Translations under genes and position numbers: made by a program
The notes under the pieces: model-generated
The model's database searches: none
Told to the model about the DNA's origin: nothing
Seen by the model: the letters and a program-made list of their open reading frames with translations, nothing else
In this document: in pieces, positions 1 through 8,970 of the stretch
Layout of the letters: every line of letters begins with the position of its first letter
Numbering within the stretch: the stretch's first letter is position 1
Assembly (NCBI GenBank): GCA_964421815.1
Contig: CAYQYT010000015.1
Coordinates: 1 to 52,285 of the forward strand
Reading direction: 5' to 3'
Origin: DTU089 sp964421815
Lineage (GTDB): Bacteria; Bacillota; Clostridia; Oscillospirales; Acutalibacteraceae
Length of the DNA stretch: 52,285 nt

Positions 1-294
1 TTCTACCATAGGAGGATTCTTTTTTCTATTGTCCGTTTTTACTGGACTTGTTCAATATTGTGTTCGGGTTTTTATTTTTTTAATTCTGCTAAAAAAGGGG
101 AATAGGCATAACCTTTTCAAATTTAACTCATTTTTCAAGTTCGTACAAACGATAAATTTTTCTGTAAACCCCTTACGAGAATACTGTTTTGAAAAACAGT
201 TGTTCCGAGGGTTTCAGTTCCTCAATAAGATAATCGGGTGTGAGAGAATGTTCTTCTTTGCATACAATTCCCGTATCCGCAAAATCGGATAATT
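1..294. other. AT-rich stretch without a supported gene
   Basis: No convincing gene is seen. A plus-strand reading frame (29-292) is open, but its product is a low-complexity mix of Phe, Leu, Lys and Asn with no recognisable domain, and the AGGAGG at 11-16 is far from its TTG start. A short palindrome (ACTGTTT, four-base loop, AAACAGT, near 184-201) has no following T-run, so it is not a terminator. The stretch is probably the region downstream of the minus-strand gene at 295. Confidence 0.4.
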
Positions 295-768
295 TTATGC
301 ATCCTTCGGCTTGCAAACATCCACCCAGGCAATGAAGCCCGAATATTTTTCAAGTTCGGCTATTGTTAATTCTATTGCACTGTTTGAACTGCCGCAAGCG
401 GGGAAAACCGTTTCAAACCGTTTCAGAGATTCGTCAAGATAAACCTTTACTCCCTCATTTACCGCAAAGGGACAAACTCCCCCCACCGCGTGACCTATAA
501 TTTCTTCCGCTTCGTCGAATTTGAGCATACTTGCCTTTGCGCCGAATTGTGCTTTGTATTTCGGATTGTCTATTTTTACATCCCCTGCGGTTACAATAAG
601 GATGCAGTCATCTTTTACTCTAAAAGAAAGGGTTTTTGCAATTCTCTCGGGACCACACCCCAATGCGTGGGCGGCAAGTTCCACGGTGGCACTCGATTCG
701 TTAAACTCTTTAATTCTGTTGTCTATTCCCTGGGACTTAAAATATTCTCTTACCTTTTCAATTGACAT
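295..768 (-). CDS. ybaK: YbaK/ProX-type aminoacyl-tRNA deacylase
   Basis: 157-residue single-domain protein of the YbaK/aminoacyl-tRNA deacylase family, which hydrolyses misacylated tRNA such as Cys-tRNA(Pro) or Ala-tRNA(Pro) in the cytoplasm. The sequence shows the family order: an AAHALGCGPERIAKTLSF segment containing the conserved Lys, an ILIVTAGDVKID strand, and the C-terminal GGVCPFAV motif that helps form the pocket. Length fits a stand-alone domain. The start ATG at 768 has an AGGAGAAT ribosome site just upstream. It has no obvious operon partner; the next gene on the same strand is separated by about 60 bases. Family assignment is firm; the exact substrate (Cys or Ala) cannot be read from sequence. 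Confidence 0.85.
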   Translation of the reverse strand: MSIEKVREYFKSQGIDNRIKEFNESSATVELAAHALGCGPERIAKTLSFRVKDDCILIVTAGDVKIDNPKYKAQFGAKASMLKFDEAEEIIGHAVGGVCPFAVNEGVKVYLDESLKRFETVFPACGSSNSAIELTIAELEKYSGFIAWVDVCKPKDA

Positions 769-830
769 ACATATTCTCCTAAAATATTTATAATTTATTG
801 CTTTTCAACTGCAAATGCAATTATTTTGCA

Positions 831-1277
831 TTATAATTCCAACTCCATAGGAACATGGACGATTCCCGCTTCAAAGAAATCCTCCGCCGTTGCTTTGAAT
901 CCGAATTTTTCATAGAAACTCTCAACATATTTTTGAGCGTGAACCTCAATTTTCTTGGGATTCATTTTATTTATAATTGCGGCTAAACCTTTTTCCAACA
1001 ATTCCCTGCCCGTTCCGTTTCCGTGTTGCAGGGTCAGAACTCTGCCGATTCTCACAACATCTCCGTTTTCGTCAAGGGGGAAAGCCCTTAAATATGCAAC
1101 CACCTTCCCGTTTTGGGCAAAGAAACAATGTAAACTCTTATAGTCAACATCATCCATATCCTGATAAAGAATTTTTTGTTCCACAACAAATATTTCAGAC
1201 CGTGCTTTCAATATTTCATATACTTCCGTAGATGACAGTTCATCAAAATACTTTGCAATTAAATCCATTTTAAGCAT
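831..1277 (-). CDS. ElaA-type GNAT N-acetyltransferase
   Basis: About 148 residues with the GNAT fold, expected to use acetyl-CoA; the acceptor is unknown. The N-terminal block ARSEIFVVEQ followed by YQDMDDVD and SLH is characteristic of the ElaA subgroup, and RIGRVLTLQHGNGTGRELL is the acetyl-CoA pyrophosphate-binding region (motif A). A YEKFGFKAT segment near the C terminus is the usual GNAT motif B region. A longer reading starts at GTG 1289, but the ribosome site GGTGGTGAG overlaps that codon, so I chose the ATG at 1277, four bases after it. Nothing nearby hints at a substrate. Confidence 0.8.
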   Translation of the reverse strand: MLKMDLIAKYFDELSSTEVYEILKARSEIFVVEQKILYQDMDDVDYKSLHCFFAQNGKVVAYLRAFPLDENGDVVRIGRVLTLQHGNGTGRELLEKGLAAIINKMNPKKIEVHAQKYVESFYEKFGFKATAEDFFEAGIVHVPMELEL

Positions 1278-1489
1278 ATAACTCACCACCGTAAAACATT
1301 GTATAAGTTTTTCTGACCTTAAAATAGACTGATTCTCAATGGTATTGTGTCAATTTTATAGGTGTATCACAATTATATAAAATCCCGCTTTTTGAGTCAA
1401 TACATTTAAACGCAACAAAACTCTGCAAGGTTGTTTGATTTTTCAATTCAAATGTGCTAACATATTTAAAAATCATTTCAGGTGAGATT

Positions 1490-2432
1490 ATGTGTTGCTA
1501 CCCCAACCCCTTTATAACCGAGCGTGCCGACCCTTACATTGTTAAAGGTCCCGACGGGTTTTATTATTTTACCGCGTCATATCCGGCTTTTCAAAATGCC
1601 GACAATGGCTATGACAGAATAATTCTAAGAAAAAGTGAAACTGTTTCGGGGCTGAAAGATGCCACGGAACACACAATATGGAAAGCTCACGAAAAAGGCG
1701 AAATGGCAAAGCATATATGGGCTCCGGAACTGCATTTCATAGGGGGACTCGGACAACAAGTGGAATATCAGACCATACGCCCTAAGGTGCAAGGGAGACG
1801 ACCCCATAAACGACCCTTGGGAAGAATTGGGCAGAATTAAACCTTTTTCCGAAGAAGACCCGGCATTTTCGGATTTTTCCCTTGATATGACCTATTTTGA
1901 AAACATGGGCAGGCACTATCTTATCTGGGCGCAGAAAAGCGGGGATTCCTCCCTTTTCATTGGGGAAATTAATCCCGAGAACCCTTGCAGACTCATTACA
2001 AAATCCCTTCTGTTAACCAAACCCGAATATCCTTGGGAAAAGGTACGGCACTCGGTTAATGAGGGGCCCTCCGTTCTTAAAACCGAAGATAGAATTTTCC
2101 TGTTCTTTTCGGCTTCCGGCACGGGTGAGGAATACTGCATGGGTATGCTTTACGCAAATAAAAATTCGGATTTAATGAGCATTTCCTCCTGGGAAAAACT
2201 GCCCCTCCCCGTTCTTGAAACAAACGATTTAACGGGGGAAGCGGGTCCCGGGCACAACAGCTTTGTTGTTGACGAAAAGGGCAAATTACTCTTGGTTTAT
2301 CACTCCCGCCCCGCTTCCCATTCGGAGAAAAATTGCGGTACTTTTTGCGAAGAAGTGCTTTATGACCCCTGCCGTCACACAAGAATCAAAGAAATAAAAT
2401 TCGATAAAAACAATTTTCCTTTGTTGAAATAG
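1490..2432 (+). pseudogene. GH43-family glycoside hydrolase, frameshifted with an internal deletion
   Basis: Two overlapping frames together make one glycoside hydrolase family 43 beta-propeller protein (arabinofuranosidase/xylosidase type). The first frame starts at ATG 1490 behind AGGTGAG (1480-1486) and carries the ADPYIVKGPDGFYYFTAS blade with the catalytic-base Asp and then WAPELHFI. At 1742 the reading must shift one base: the other frame continues in phase as DSDNKWNIRPYALRCKGDD through LDMTYFE, the NEGPSV motif with the presumed acid Glu, to the stop at 2432. Between WAPELHFI and DSDNKW about ten conserved residues (normally G-K-W-Y-I-Y-F-A-A-S) are missing. Both sides of the join lie in a run of G (1742-1746), suggesting slippage or deletion between short G repeats. 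No signal peptide is visible, so it would have been intracellular. Probably non-functional, unless this is a consensus error. Confidence 0.8.
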
Positions 2433-2493
2433 CAATATTTTTATGTTTTAACAAATTGTTATCAATTTTTTCATAAAAGCTTTTCACATTTTA

Positions 2494-2522
2494 TTGTTTT
2501 AGATTTTTCTTTGTGATATACT
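2494..2522 (+). promoter_or_regulatory. Promoter of the ATP synthase operon
   Basis: Sigma-A-type site: -35 TTGTTT (2494-2499), 17-base spacer, -10 TATACT (2517-2522) with an upstream TG (extended -10). It lies about 50 bases before the first gene of the operon. Confidence 0.6.
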
Positions 2523-2574
2523 ATTGTTTTAGAATATATTATTCTTTGGATTTGAATTTTCGGAGGTATATTCC

Positions 2575-2958
2575 GTGAAAAAAATTGATTCAACGGTTTT
2601 AAAAGAAACCGCTTACATCGGTGCAATGGTCCTGATTTTCAGTTTAGCCCTGCAATCCGTGTTTTTAATAATCGGAAAATGGGATTACACCGTACTTTTG
2701 GGAAATCTGTTGGGCTTTATAGCCGCCGTGGGAAACTTTTTCCTTATGGGGCTTTCCGTTCAGGCATCTCTCAACAAAGAAGAAAAGGACGCAAAAAACT
2801 TTATGAAGTTTTCCCAATCCCTCCGTCTGCTTCTTTTGTTTGTAATCGCCGTTGTGGGCTATCTTGTCCCCGTGTTCAATATTCTGGCGGTACTTATTCC
2901 CTTCCTTTTCCCGAGGATTGCAGTCGCTTTAAGACCCCTGTTTATGAAAAAAAGATAA
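2575..2958 (+). CDS. atpI: AtpI-like ATP synthase subunit I
   Basis: 127 residues with four predicted membrane segments (about residues 12-33, 40-58, 83-101, 105-122). This size, topology and position directly before atpB match the AtpI/ATP synthase subunit I family, which helps assemble the c-ring and may be linked to cation supply; sequence conservation in this family is low, so the call rests mainly on context. Start is GTG 2575, preceded by CGGAGGTAT with good spacing. First gene of the operon, 32 bases ahead of atpB. Confidence 0.65.
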   Translation: MKKIDSTVLKETAYIGAMVLIFSLALQSVFLIIGKWDYTVLLGNLLGFIAAVGNFFLMGLSVQASLNKEEKDAKNFMKFSQSLRLLLLFVIAVVGYLVPVFNILAVLIPFLFPRIAVALRPLFMKKR

Positions 2959-2990
2959 TTTTCTTAATTTGAGCAAAAGAGGTGATGTGT

Positions 2991-3890
2991 TTGAAAAAAA
3001 CAACGCTCAAATTTAAAATTGCAGATATTTTTTACATTGTTATGATGATTGTTCCCATTGTTTTCGGAATTGTACTCAATGTTCTGACGGAACCTCAATC
3101 AACGGAAATCACCATAACCGGTGCAAGAATTTTCTTCACAATTCCCATGCCGTTACAGGATTTTCCCGTTACGGAATCCCAGGTAAACTCCGCCCTTGTG
3201 CTTATAACAATCTTCTTTTTCTGCCTTTTCATCACCCACGGTATAAGCGAAAAAGCGGATTTAAAAAGACAGCATATTGCAGAACTTGCGGTGGAAAAAA
3301 TCGACGGAATGGTGCTTGAGAATATGGGTGAGTTTTTCAAAGGCTATTCCCCCTTTATTCTTGCAATTCTTCTGCTTTCCGCTTGTTCGAGCCTTTTGTC
3401 CCTTTTCGGACTTTTTCCGCCCACATCGGACATCAACATTGTCGGCGGTTGGGCAATTCTTGTTTTCTTTCTCATAACCTACTACAAATTGAAATGCGGC
3501 CCCGTAAACTATCTAAAAAGTTTTACACAACCCGTTGCATTTTTAGCACCAATCAACTTTATCAGCGAATTTGCAACTCCCATTTCCATGTCCTTCCGTC
3601 ATTACGGAAACGTGCTTTCGGGAACGGTTATCTCAACTCTTTTAGCCTTTGCTCTGGGCAGTCTTTCAAATAAACTTTTGGGGGCTTTGCCCGGATTTTT
3701 AGCAGACATTCCCCTTTTCCAAATCGGTATTCCCGCGGTACTTTCCGTTTATTTTGATGTATTCAGCGGTTGTCTTCAGGCATTTATTTTTGCAATGCTT
3801 ACAATGCTGAATGTTTCGGGAGCATTCGATTTTGAACTCTATGAAAAAAGAAGGCAAAAAAAGCTTTCAAAAAATAAAAAAACAATTTAA
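2991..3890 (+). CDS. atpB: F-type ATP synthase subunit a
   Basis: Membrane subunit a (about 299 residues), which with the c-ring forms the ion channel of the Fo motor. Several hydrophobic segments are present, and the essential arginine that faces the c-ring is in the SFRHYGNVLSG motif (about residue 203), equivalent to the common LR-x-FGN-x-LSG. The reading frame is open from 2982 (GTG) but the site AAAGAGGTGAT overlaps that codon; the TTG at 2991 sits at the right distance and gives a normal N terminus. The same arrangement (AAGAGGTGA then TTG) is used by atpD. Followed by atpE after 18 bases. Confidence 0.9.
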   Translation: MKKTTLKFKIADIFYIVMMIVPIVFGIVLNVLTEPQSTEITITGARIFFTIPMPLQDFPVTESQVNSALVLITIFFFCLFITHGISEKADLKRQHIAELAVEKIDGMVLENMGEFFKGYSPFILAILLLSACSSLLSLFGLFPPTSDINIVGGWAILVFFLITYYKLKCGPVNYLKSFTQPVAFLAPINFISEFATPISMSFRHYGNVLSGTVISTLLAFALGSLSNKLLGALPGFLADIPLFQIGIPAVLSVYFDVFSGCLQAFIFAMLTMLNVSGAFDFELYEKRRQKKLSKNKKTI

Positions 3891-3908
3891 GTATTCGGAG
3901 GAAAAATT

Positions 3909-4196
3909 ATGGAACTCGCACTCGGTATTATTTTAGGATGTTGCGCTCTCGGCGCAGGTTTGGCAATGATTGCCGGTATCGGCCCCGGTATCGGTGAAGG
4001 TAACGCAGTTGCAAAGGCTTGTGAGGCCATCGGCCGTCAGCCCGAAAGCAAGGGTGCCGTTACAACCACAATGCTCATGGGTTGTGCCGTTGCGGAAACA
4101 ACGGGTCTTTATGCCCTTGTTATTGCAATTCTTCTTATATTCGTTGCACCAAGACTTCTTGTAAACATTCTTGTTGATACAATTCAATCCCTTTAA
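3909..4196 (+). CDS. atpE: F-type ATP synthase subunit c with two-carboxylate ion site
   Basis: 95-residue proteolipid: two membrane helices joined by the polar loop GRQPESKG. The outer helix carries the ion-carrying Glu63 in VAETTGLY, and the inner helix carries a second acid, Glu30, in GIGEGNA where classical Na+ rotors have Gln. Neighbouring ligands of the Ilyobacter tartaricus Na+ site are kept: Val61, a hydroxyl at 64 (Thr for Ser), Thr65 and Tyr68. This combination matches the two-carboxylate Na+ motif known from the Fusobacterium nucleatum c-ring, so Na+ coupling is the likely, though unproven, mode. Ribosome site CGGAGG lies upstream of ATG 3909. Confidence 0.92.
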   Translation: MELALGIILGCCALGAGLAMIAGIGPGIGEGNAVAKACEAIGRQPESKGAVTTTMLMGCAVAETTGLYALVIAILLIFVAPRLLVNILVDTIQSL

Positions 4197-4219
4197 TTTT
4201 AAAATTTAGGTAGAGCATT

Positions 4220-4732
4220 ATGCAAACATTAGATGTTATTTCAATAAATTTATGGCAAATGCTTGTTTCCCTGGCTAATTTAGTTATTCTTTTCCTGCTT
4301 GTAAAAAAATTCCTTTACAAGCCCGTTAAGAAAATGCTCAAAGCCCGTCAGGATGCCATTGATGTGCAGTACAACGAGGCTGAAACCGCAAGAAGCGAAG
4401 CATTGTCGGAGAAACAGGCTTATGAGGAAAAACTGTCGGGAGCGAAAGCGGAGGCCGACGGTATAATAAGTTCCGCGGTAAATCTTGCAAAGGCAAGGGA
4501 AAACGAAATAATTGAAAAGGCAAAGAACGATGCCTCCGTTATTATTCAACGGGCAAATGAAGACGCGCGTCTTGAAATGACAAAGGCGGAGGAAAGCATC
4601 AAACGTGAAATTGTTGATGTGAGTACGGTTCTTACAAGCAAACTTTTGGAACGTGAAATAAATCCTCAGGACCATAAACAAATAATTGACTCATTTATCA
4701 ATGAAATAGGTGACGGAAATGACGCAAACTAA
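4220..4732 (+). CDS. atpF: F-type ATP synthase subunit b
   Basis: 170 residues: one N-terminal membrane segment (about residues 10-30, WQMLVSLANLVILFLLVKKF) followed by a long charged helix rich in Ala, Glu, Lys and Arg. This is the peripheral stalk subunit that dimerises and holds the alpha3beta3 head against rotation. The KP motif after the membrane helix (YKPVKKMLKARQDAI) is typical. Its last 14 bases overlap the start of atpH, indicating translational coupling. Confidence 0.9.
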   Translation: MQTLDVISINLWQMLVSLANLVILFLLVKKFLYKPVKKMLKARQDAIDVQYNEAETARSEALSEKQAYEEKLSGAKAEADGIISSAVNLAKARENEIIEKAKNDASVIIQRANEDARLEMTKAEESIKREIVDVSTVLTSKLLEREINPQDHKQIIDSFINEIGDGNDAN

Positions 4733-5249
4733 CAAAGAGTATGCAACCGCCCTCTTTTCGTTGGCAACGGAGAACAATGCTCTTGATGAGTACAAAAAGG
4801 CTCTCGGAGAGATACGGACAATATTCAAGGAAAACCCCGATTATGCAAGACTTTTGGAGTCCCCCGCCATATCTTTATCGGAAAGGCTTTCAAACATTGA
4901 CGAGGCTTTCGGCGGTGTATATACGGAATATATTGTTTCCTTTCTGAAAGTTCTTTGTGAAAACGGTCATATAGGGGAAATCTGCGGTTGCATTGATGAA
5001 TTTTCGGAACTTGTGCGCATTTTTGAAAATCGCACCATAGCCGATATTTATTACGTCGAGCCCCTTACGGATGCTCAAAAATCCGCATTACTTGAAAAAC
5101 TTCAAAAAATCAGCAATAAAATTATTGAACCGAACTATATTAAGGACGAAAGTCTTATAGGCGGAGTCAAGGTTCAGTTCGATGACATAATCCTTGACGG
5201 CAGTATTAAAAACCGCCTTAACCAAGCAAAGGGAGTGATAAGCGAATGA
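4719..5249 (+). CDS. atpH: F-type ATP synthase subunit delta
   Basis: About 176 residues, the delta (OSCP-like) subunit linking the peripheral stalk to the top of the alpha3beta3 head. It begins NKEYATALFSLA as usual for the N-terminal helical domain and ends with the family signature DESLIGGVKVQFDDIILDGSIKNRL. A frame is open from GTG 4710, but AGGTGA lies six bases before ATG 4719, which also gives the standard N terminus. The stop overlaps the atpA start (ATGA). Confidence 0.9.
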   Translation: MTQTNKEYATALFSLATENNALDEYKKALGEIRTIFKENPDYARLLESPAISLSERLSNIDEAFGGVYTEYIVSFLKVLCENGHIGEICGCIDEFSELVRIFENRTIADIYYVEPLTDAQKSALLEKLQKISNKIIEPNYIKDESLIGGVKVQFDDIILDGSIKNRLNQAKGVISE

Positions 5250-6736
5250 ATAATCCCGGCGAAATCAGCAGTATTATTAAAAGCCAGATTGAAAATTACA
5301 AGTCCCGTGTGGAAATGACCGAAACCGGCAAGGTAATTCTTGTGGGTGACGGAATCGCCCGTGTTTACGGACTTTCAAACTGCATGGCTAACGAACTTCT
5401 TGAATTCGAGGACGGTTCTTTCGGAATGGCGCAAAACCTTGAAGAAGAATCCGTTTCCGTAGCCATTCTTTCAAACAAAAACAATTTGCGCGAGGGTTCA
5501 ACGGTAAAGAGAACGGGCAAAGTTCTGTCCGTACCCGTGGGAGAAAAACTTTTGGGCAGAGTTGTTAACGCTTTGGGCGAACCCATTGACGGCAAAGGCC
5601 CCATCGAATACAGTTCCACCCGCCCCATTGAATCCGAAGCACCCGGTATAATAGAACGCGAAAGCGTAAGCGTACCCCTACAGACCGGAATCAAAGCCAT
5701 TGACAGTATGATTCCCATAGGCAGAGGTCAGCGTGAACTTATTATCGGCGACCGTCAGACAGGTAAGACGGAAATAGCAATAGATACCATAATCAACCAG
5801 AAAAACTCCGATGTTCTTTGCATATATGTTGCAATTGGTCAAAAAAGCACATCCGTTGCCCAGTTGGCAAACGAACTTATAAGAAACGGCGCCATGGATT
5901 ACACCATAATTGTGTCCGCATCCGCTTCGGAGAGCGCACCCCTCCAATATATCGCACCTTACAGCGGTTGTGCTATGGCGGAATATTTCCGTGAACAGGG
6001 CAAGGATGTTTTGATTATATACGACGATTTAAGCAAGCATGCCGTTGCGTACCGCGCACTTTCCTTGCTTATCCGCCGTCCTCCCGGACGCGAGGCATAT
6101 CCCGGTGACGTTTTCTATCTCCATTCAAGACTTCTTGAACGTGCGGCATGTGTTGCCAAGGAATACGGCGGCGGTTCCATTACCGCACTCCCCCTTATCG
6201 AAACACAGTCCGGTGACGTTTCCGCATACATTCCCACCAACGTTATTTCAATTACCGACGGGCAGATTTTCCTTGAAACAGAACTTTTCCATTCAGGTGT
6301 TATGCCCGCTATAAACCCGGGTATTTCCGTTAGCCGTGTGGGTGGCTCCGCACAGTTAAAGGCAATGAAAAAGGTTTCCGGCGAATTGAAACTTCTTTAT
6401 TCCCAATACCGTGAACTTCAGTCCTTTGCCCAATTCGGCAGCGACCTTGATGCAGACACAAAAGCCCGACTTGCTTTGGGTGAACGTATTGTTGAAGTTC
6501 TCAAACAGGAGCGAAACGCACCTGTTCGCGTGGGATGCCAGGTTGCCATTGTATATGCGGTAATCAAAGGTTATCTTGATTCCGTACCCGTTTCACAGGT
6601 TAAGGAATATGAACACAACCTCTTTTTAAAACTTGAAAATGAAAAGGGCGATTGGCTCAAAAGAATTGAGGACGGCTACTATGACGAGTCCGACGAGGAA
6701 GAATTGAAAGCCGTTCTTTCGGAAATGCGGGTGTAA
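5246..6736 (+). CDS. atpA: F-type ATP synthase subunit alpha
   Basis: 496-residue alpha subunit, the non-catalytic nucleotide-binding partner of beta in the F1 head. The P-loop GDRQTGKT is at residues 168-175, with the VAIGQK and ASESAPLQYIAPY regions following and the family signature PAINPGISVSRVGGSAQ further on. Length is close to the usual 500-510. Start ATG 5246 overlaps the atpH stop, with GGGAGTGAT upstream. Followed after three bases by atpG. Confidence 0.95.
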   Translation: MNNPGEISSIIKSQIENYKSRVEMTETGKVILVGDGIARVYGLSNCMANELLEFEDGSFGMAQNLEEESVSVAILSNKNNLREGSTVKRTGKVLSVPVGEKLLGRVVNALGEPIDGKGPIEYSSTRPIESEAPGIIERESVSVPLQTGIKAIDSMIPIGRGQRELIIGDRQTGKTEIAIDTIINQKNSDVLCIYVAIGQKSTSVAQLANELIRNGAMDYTIIVSASASESAPLQYIAPYSGCAMAEYFREQGKDVLIIYDDLSKHAVAYRALSLLIRRPPGREAYPGDVFYLHSRLLERAACVAKEYGGGSITALPLIETQSGDVSAYIPTNVISITDGQIFLETELFHSGVMPAINPGISVSRVGGSAQLKAMKKVSGELKLLYSQYRELQSFAQFGSDLDADTKARLALGERIVEVLKQERNAPVRVGCQVAIVYAVIKGYLDSVPVSQVKEYEHNLFLKLENEKGDWLKRIEDGYYDESDEEELKAVLSEMRV

Positions 6737-6739
6737 ACT

Positions 6740-7543
6740 ATGGCAGGAAACACCAAGGCACTACGAATCAGAATTAAAAGCGTAAATTCCACCCTCCAAC
6801 TTACAAAGGCCATGGAACTTGTGGCAACCTCAAAAATCCGCCGTGCAAACGAGGGTATGCAAAACGCGAGAGAATATACCGAGGCTTTGGAAAAATCCAT
6901 TTCACTTCTCACAAGCGAGGAGGAATGTTTAAAGAGCCCGTATATGAGAAAAACCGACTCTCCAAGAACAAAAATCATTGTTATTGCAGGTGACAGAGGT
7001 CTTGCAGGGGGCTACAACTCAAATGTTTTCAGACTGTGTTCCGAGTATCCGGACGTGGAATTCATTCCCATCGGCAAAAGGGCTTGTGAAAAGTTTGAAA
7101 AAGAGTCCAATTCCTCGGAGCATTTTTCTTTCAGCGACGCGGCAATTCTCGCAGAAGAACTCTGCAAAGATTTTCGGGAAGAAAAATTCGACAGATTGGG
7201 AGTTATTTACACAAAATACATTTCCGTTATGTCCTGCCAAGCCCGGATAAAATGGCTGCTTCCTTTTGAAAAAACAGAAAAGAATACCGCCGTAAGCGCA
7301 ATTTTTGAGCCGGATCATCTTACCGTTCTCAATCTTACGGTCAAAGAATATGTTGCGGGGATTTTAATTGCCTGTTTGAGAGAAAGTTTCGCCTGTGAGG
7401 TTGCTTCAAGGCGTATTGCAATGGACTCCGCAGGTAAAAATGCCAAACAGATGCTGGATGATTTAGGACTCCAGTACAACCGCGCACGACAGGGCGCAAT
7501 TACCCAGGAAATCACAGAAATTGTTGCCGGTAGCGGTAACTAA
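6740..7543 (+). CDS. atpG: F-type ATP synthase subunit gamma
   Basis: 267-residue central-shaft subunit. Both diagnostic ends are present: the N-terminal coiled-coil helix with LTKAMELVATSKIRRA and the C-terminal helix with MDSAGKNAKQMLDDL, then YNRARQGAITQEITEIV. The Rossmann-like middle domain (IVIAGDRGLAGGYN) is conserved but the protein is somewhat shorter than the common 285-290 residues, the loss being in the middle domain. It lies three bases after atpA. Confidence 0.93.
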   Translation: MAGNTKALRIRIKSVNSTLQLTKAMELVATSKIRRANEGMQNAREYTEALEKSISLLTSEEECLKSPYMRKTDSPRTKIIVIAGDRGLAGGYNSNVFRLCSEYPDVEFIPIGKRACEKFEKESNSSEHFSFSDAAILAEELCKDFREEKFDRLGVIYTKYISVMSCQARIKWLLPFEKTEKNTAVSAIFEPDHLTVLNLTVKEYVAGILIACLRESFACEVASRRIAMDSAGKNAKQMLDDLGLQYNRARQGAITQEITEIVAGSGN

Positions 7544-7569
7544 CCATATTTTCGCAAGAGGTGAACACA

Positions 7570-8970
7570 TTGAAAAATACAGCTGCGGGAAAAGTTGTTC
7601 AGGTTATGGGACCCGTTGTTGACGTTCGTTTCAACGAGGGCGAACTTCCTGAAATTCTTAACGCACTCACTATACCCATGGAAAACAGGACTTTAACTGT
7701 TGAGGTGGCGCAACATATTGGTGATAACACCGCAAGGTGTATTGCCATGGCATCCACCGACGGACTTCAGAGGGGAACTCCCGTTACGGATACGGGTGCA
7801 TCAATTTCCGTACCCGTAGGACGCGAAACCCTTGGACGCATTTTCAACGTACTGGGCGAGGCCGTTGATAATCTCCCCAATCCCGAAACCGAGGAAAAGT
7901 GGAGTATTCACCGTTCCGCTCCCGCCTATGATGAACTTTCCTCATCAACGGAAATATTTGAAACGGGTATCAAGGTTATTGACCTTATCTGCCCCTATTC
8001 AAAGGGCGGTAAAATCGGTCTTTTCGGCGGTGCAGGTGTCGGCAAAACCGTTCTTATTATGGAACTTATCAATAATATTGCCAAAGAACACGGCGGTATT
8101 TCCGTCTTTTCCGGTGTCGGTGAACGTACCCGTGAGGGCAACGATTTGTATTGCGAAATGAAAGAATCGGGGGTTATAAAAAACACCGCCCTTGTTTACG
8201 GTCAGATGAATGAGCCCCCGGGAGCGCGTATGCGTGTTGCTCTTTCGGGTCTTACAATGGCGGAATATTTCCGCGACACAGAGGGACAGGACGTTCTTCT
8301 TTTCATTGACAATATTTTCCGTTTCACCCAGGCGGGCTCCGAGGTTTCGGCACTTCTGGGCAGAATGCCCTCCGCCGTTGGCTATCAGCCCACTCTTGCA
8401 ACGGAAATGGGTGCTTTGCAGGAAAGAATTACATCCACAAAAAAAGGCTCCATTACATCAATTCAGGCGGTTTATGTGCCTGCGGATGACCTTACGGACC
8501 CCGCGCCCGCAACAACCTTTGCCCACCTTGATGCAACAACTGTTCTTGCAAGAAACATTGCATCCCAGGGTATTTACCCCGCAGTTGACCCCCTTGAATC
8601 CACAAGCCGTATTCTCTCCCCGGAAATTGTGGGTGAAGAACACTACTATGTGGCAAAAGAAGTTCAGAGAATTCTTCAAAGATATAACGAACTTATGGAC
8701 ATTATTGCCATTATGGGTATGGATGAACTTTCCGACGAGGACAAACTTCTTGTTTCAAGAGCAAGAAAGATTCAAAGATTCCTTTCCCAGCCCTTTGATG
8801 TTTCCGAAAAATTCACCGGCTTCAAGGGTAAATATGTTCCCATAGGCGAAACCATCCGCGGTTTCAAGGAAATTATAGAGGGCAAACACGACGATTTGCC
8901 CGAATCCGCTTTCCTTTTTGTAGGAACCATTGATGAAGCGGTTGAAAAGGCAAAGAAGGTGCAGAAGTGA
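7570..8970 (+). CDS. atpD: F-type ATP synthase subunit beta
   Basis: About 466 residues, the catalytic subunit. The Walker A motif GGAGVGKT (about residues 153-160), the GERTREGNDLY segment with the catalytic Glu, the Walker B strand DVLLFIDNIFRFTQAGSEVS, and the C-terminal LSDEDKLLVSRARKIQRFLSQPF block are all intact. The frame opens at GTG 7561, but AAGAGGTGA overlaps it; TTG 7570 is correctly spaced and yields the usual start K-N-T-A-A-G-K-V. It overlaps atpC by four bases. Confidence 0.95.
   Translation: MKNTAAGKVVQVMGPVVDVRFNEGELPEILNALTIPMENRTLTVEVAQHIGDNTARCIAMASTDGLQRGTPVTDTGASISVPVGRETLGRIFNVLGEAVDNLPNPETEEKWSIHRSAPAYDELSSSTEIFETGIKVIDLICPYSKGGKIGLFGGAGVGKTVLIMELINNIAKEHGGISVFSGVGERTREGNDLYCEMKESGVIKNTALVYGQMNEPPGARMRVALSGLTMAEYFRDTEGQDVLLFIDNIFRFTQAGSEVSALLGRMPSAVGYQPTLATEMGALQERITSTKKGSITSIQAVYVPADDLTDPAPATTFAHLDATTVLARNIASQGIYPAVDPLESTSRILSPEIVGEEHYYVAKEVQRILQRYNELMDIIAIMGMDELSDEDKLLVSRARKIQRFLSQPFDVSEKFTGFKGKYVPIGETIRGFKEIIEGKHDDLPESAFLFVGTIDEAVEKAKKVQK

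Noticed and set aside
29..292. Possible 87-residue plus-strand protein
   Set aside because: Low-complexity composition, no domain, poor spacing to AGGAGG and no homology recognised.
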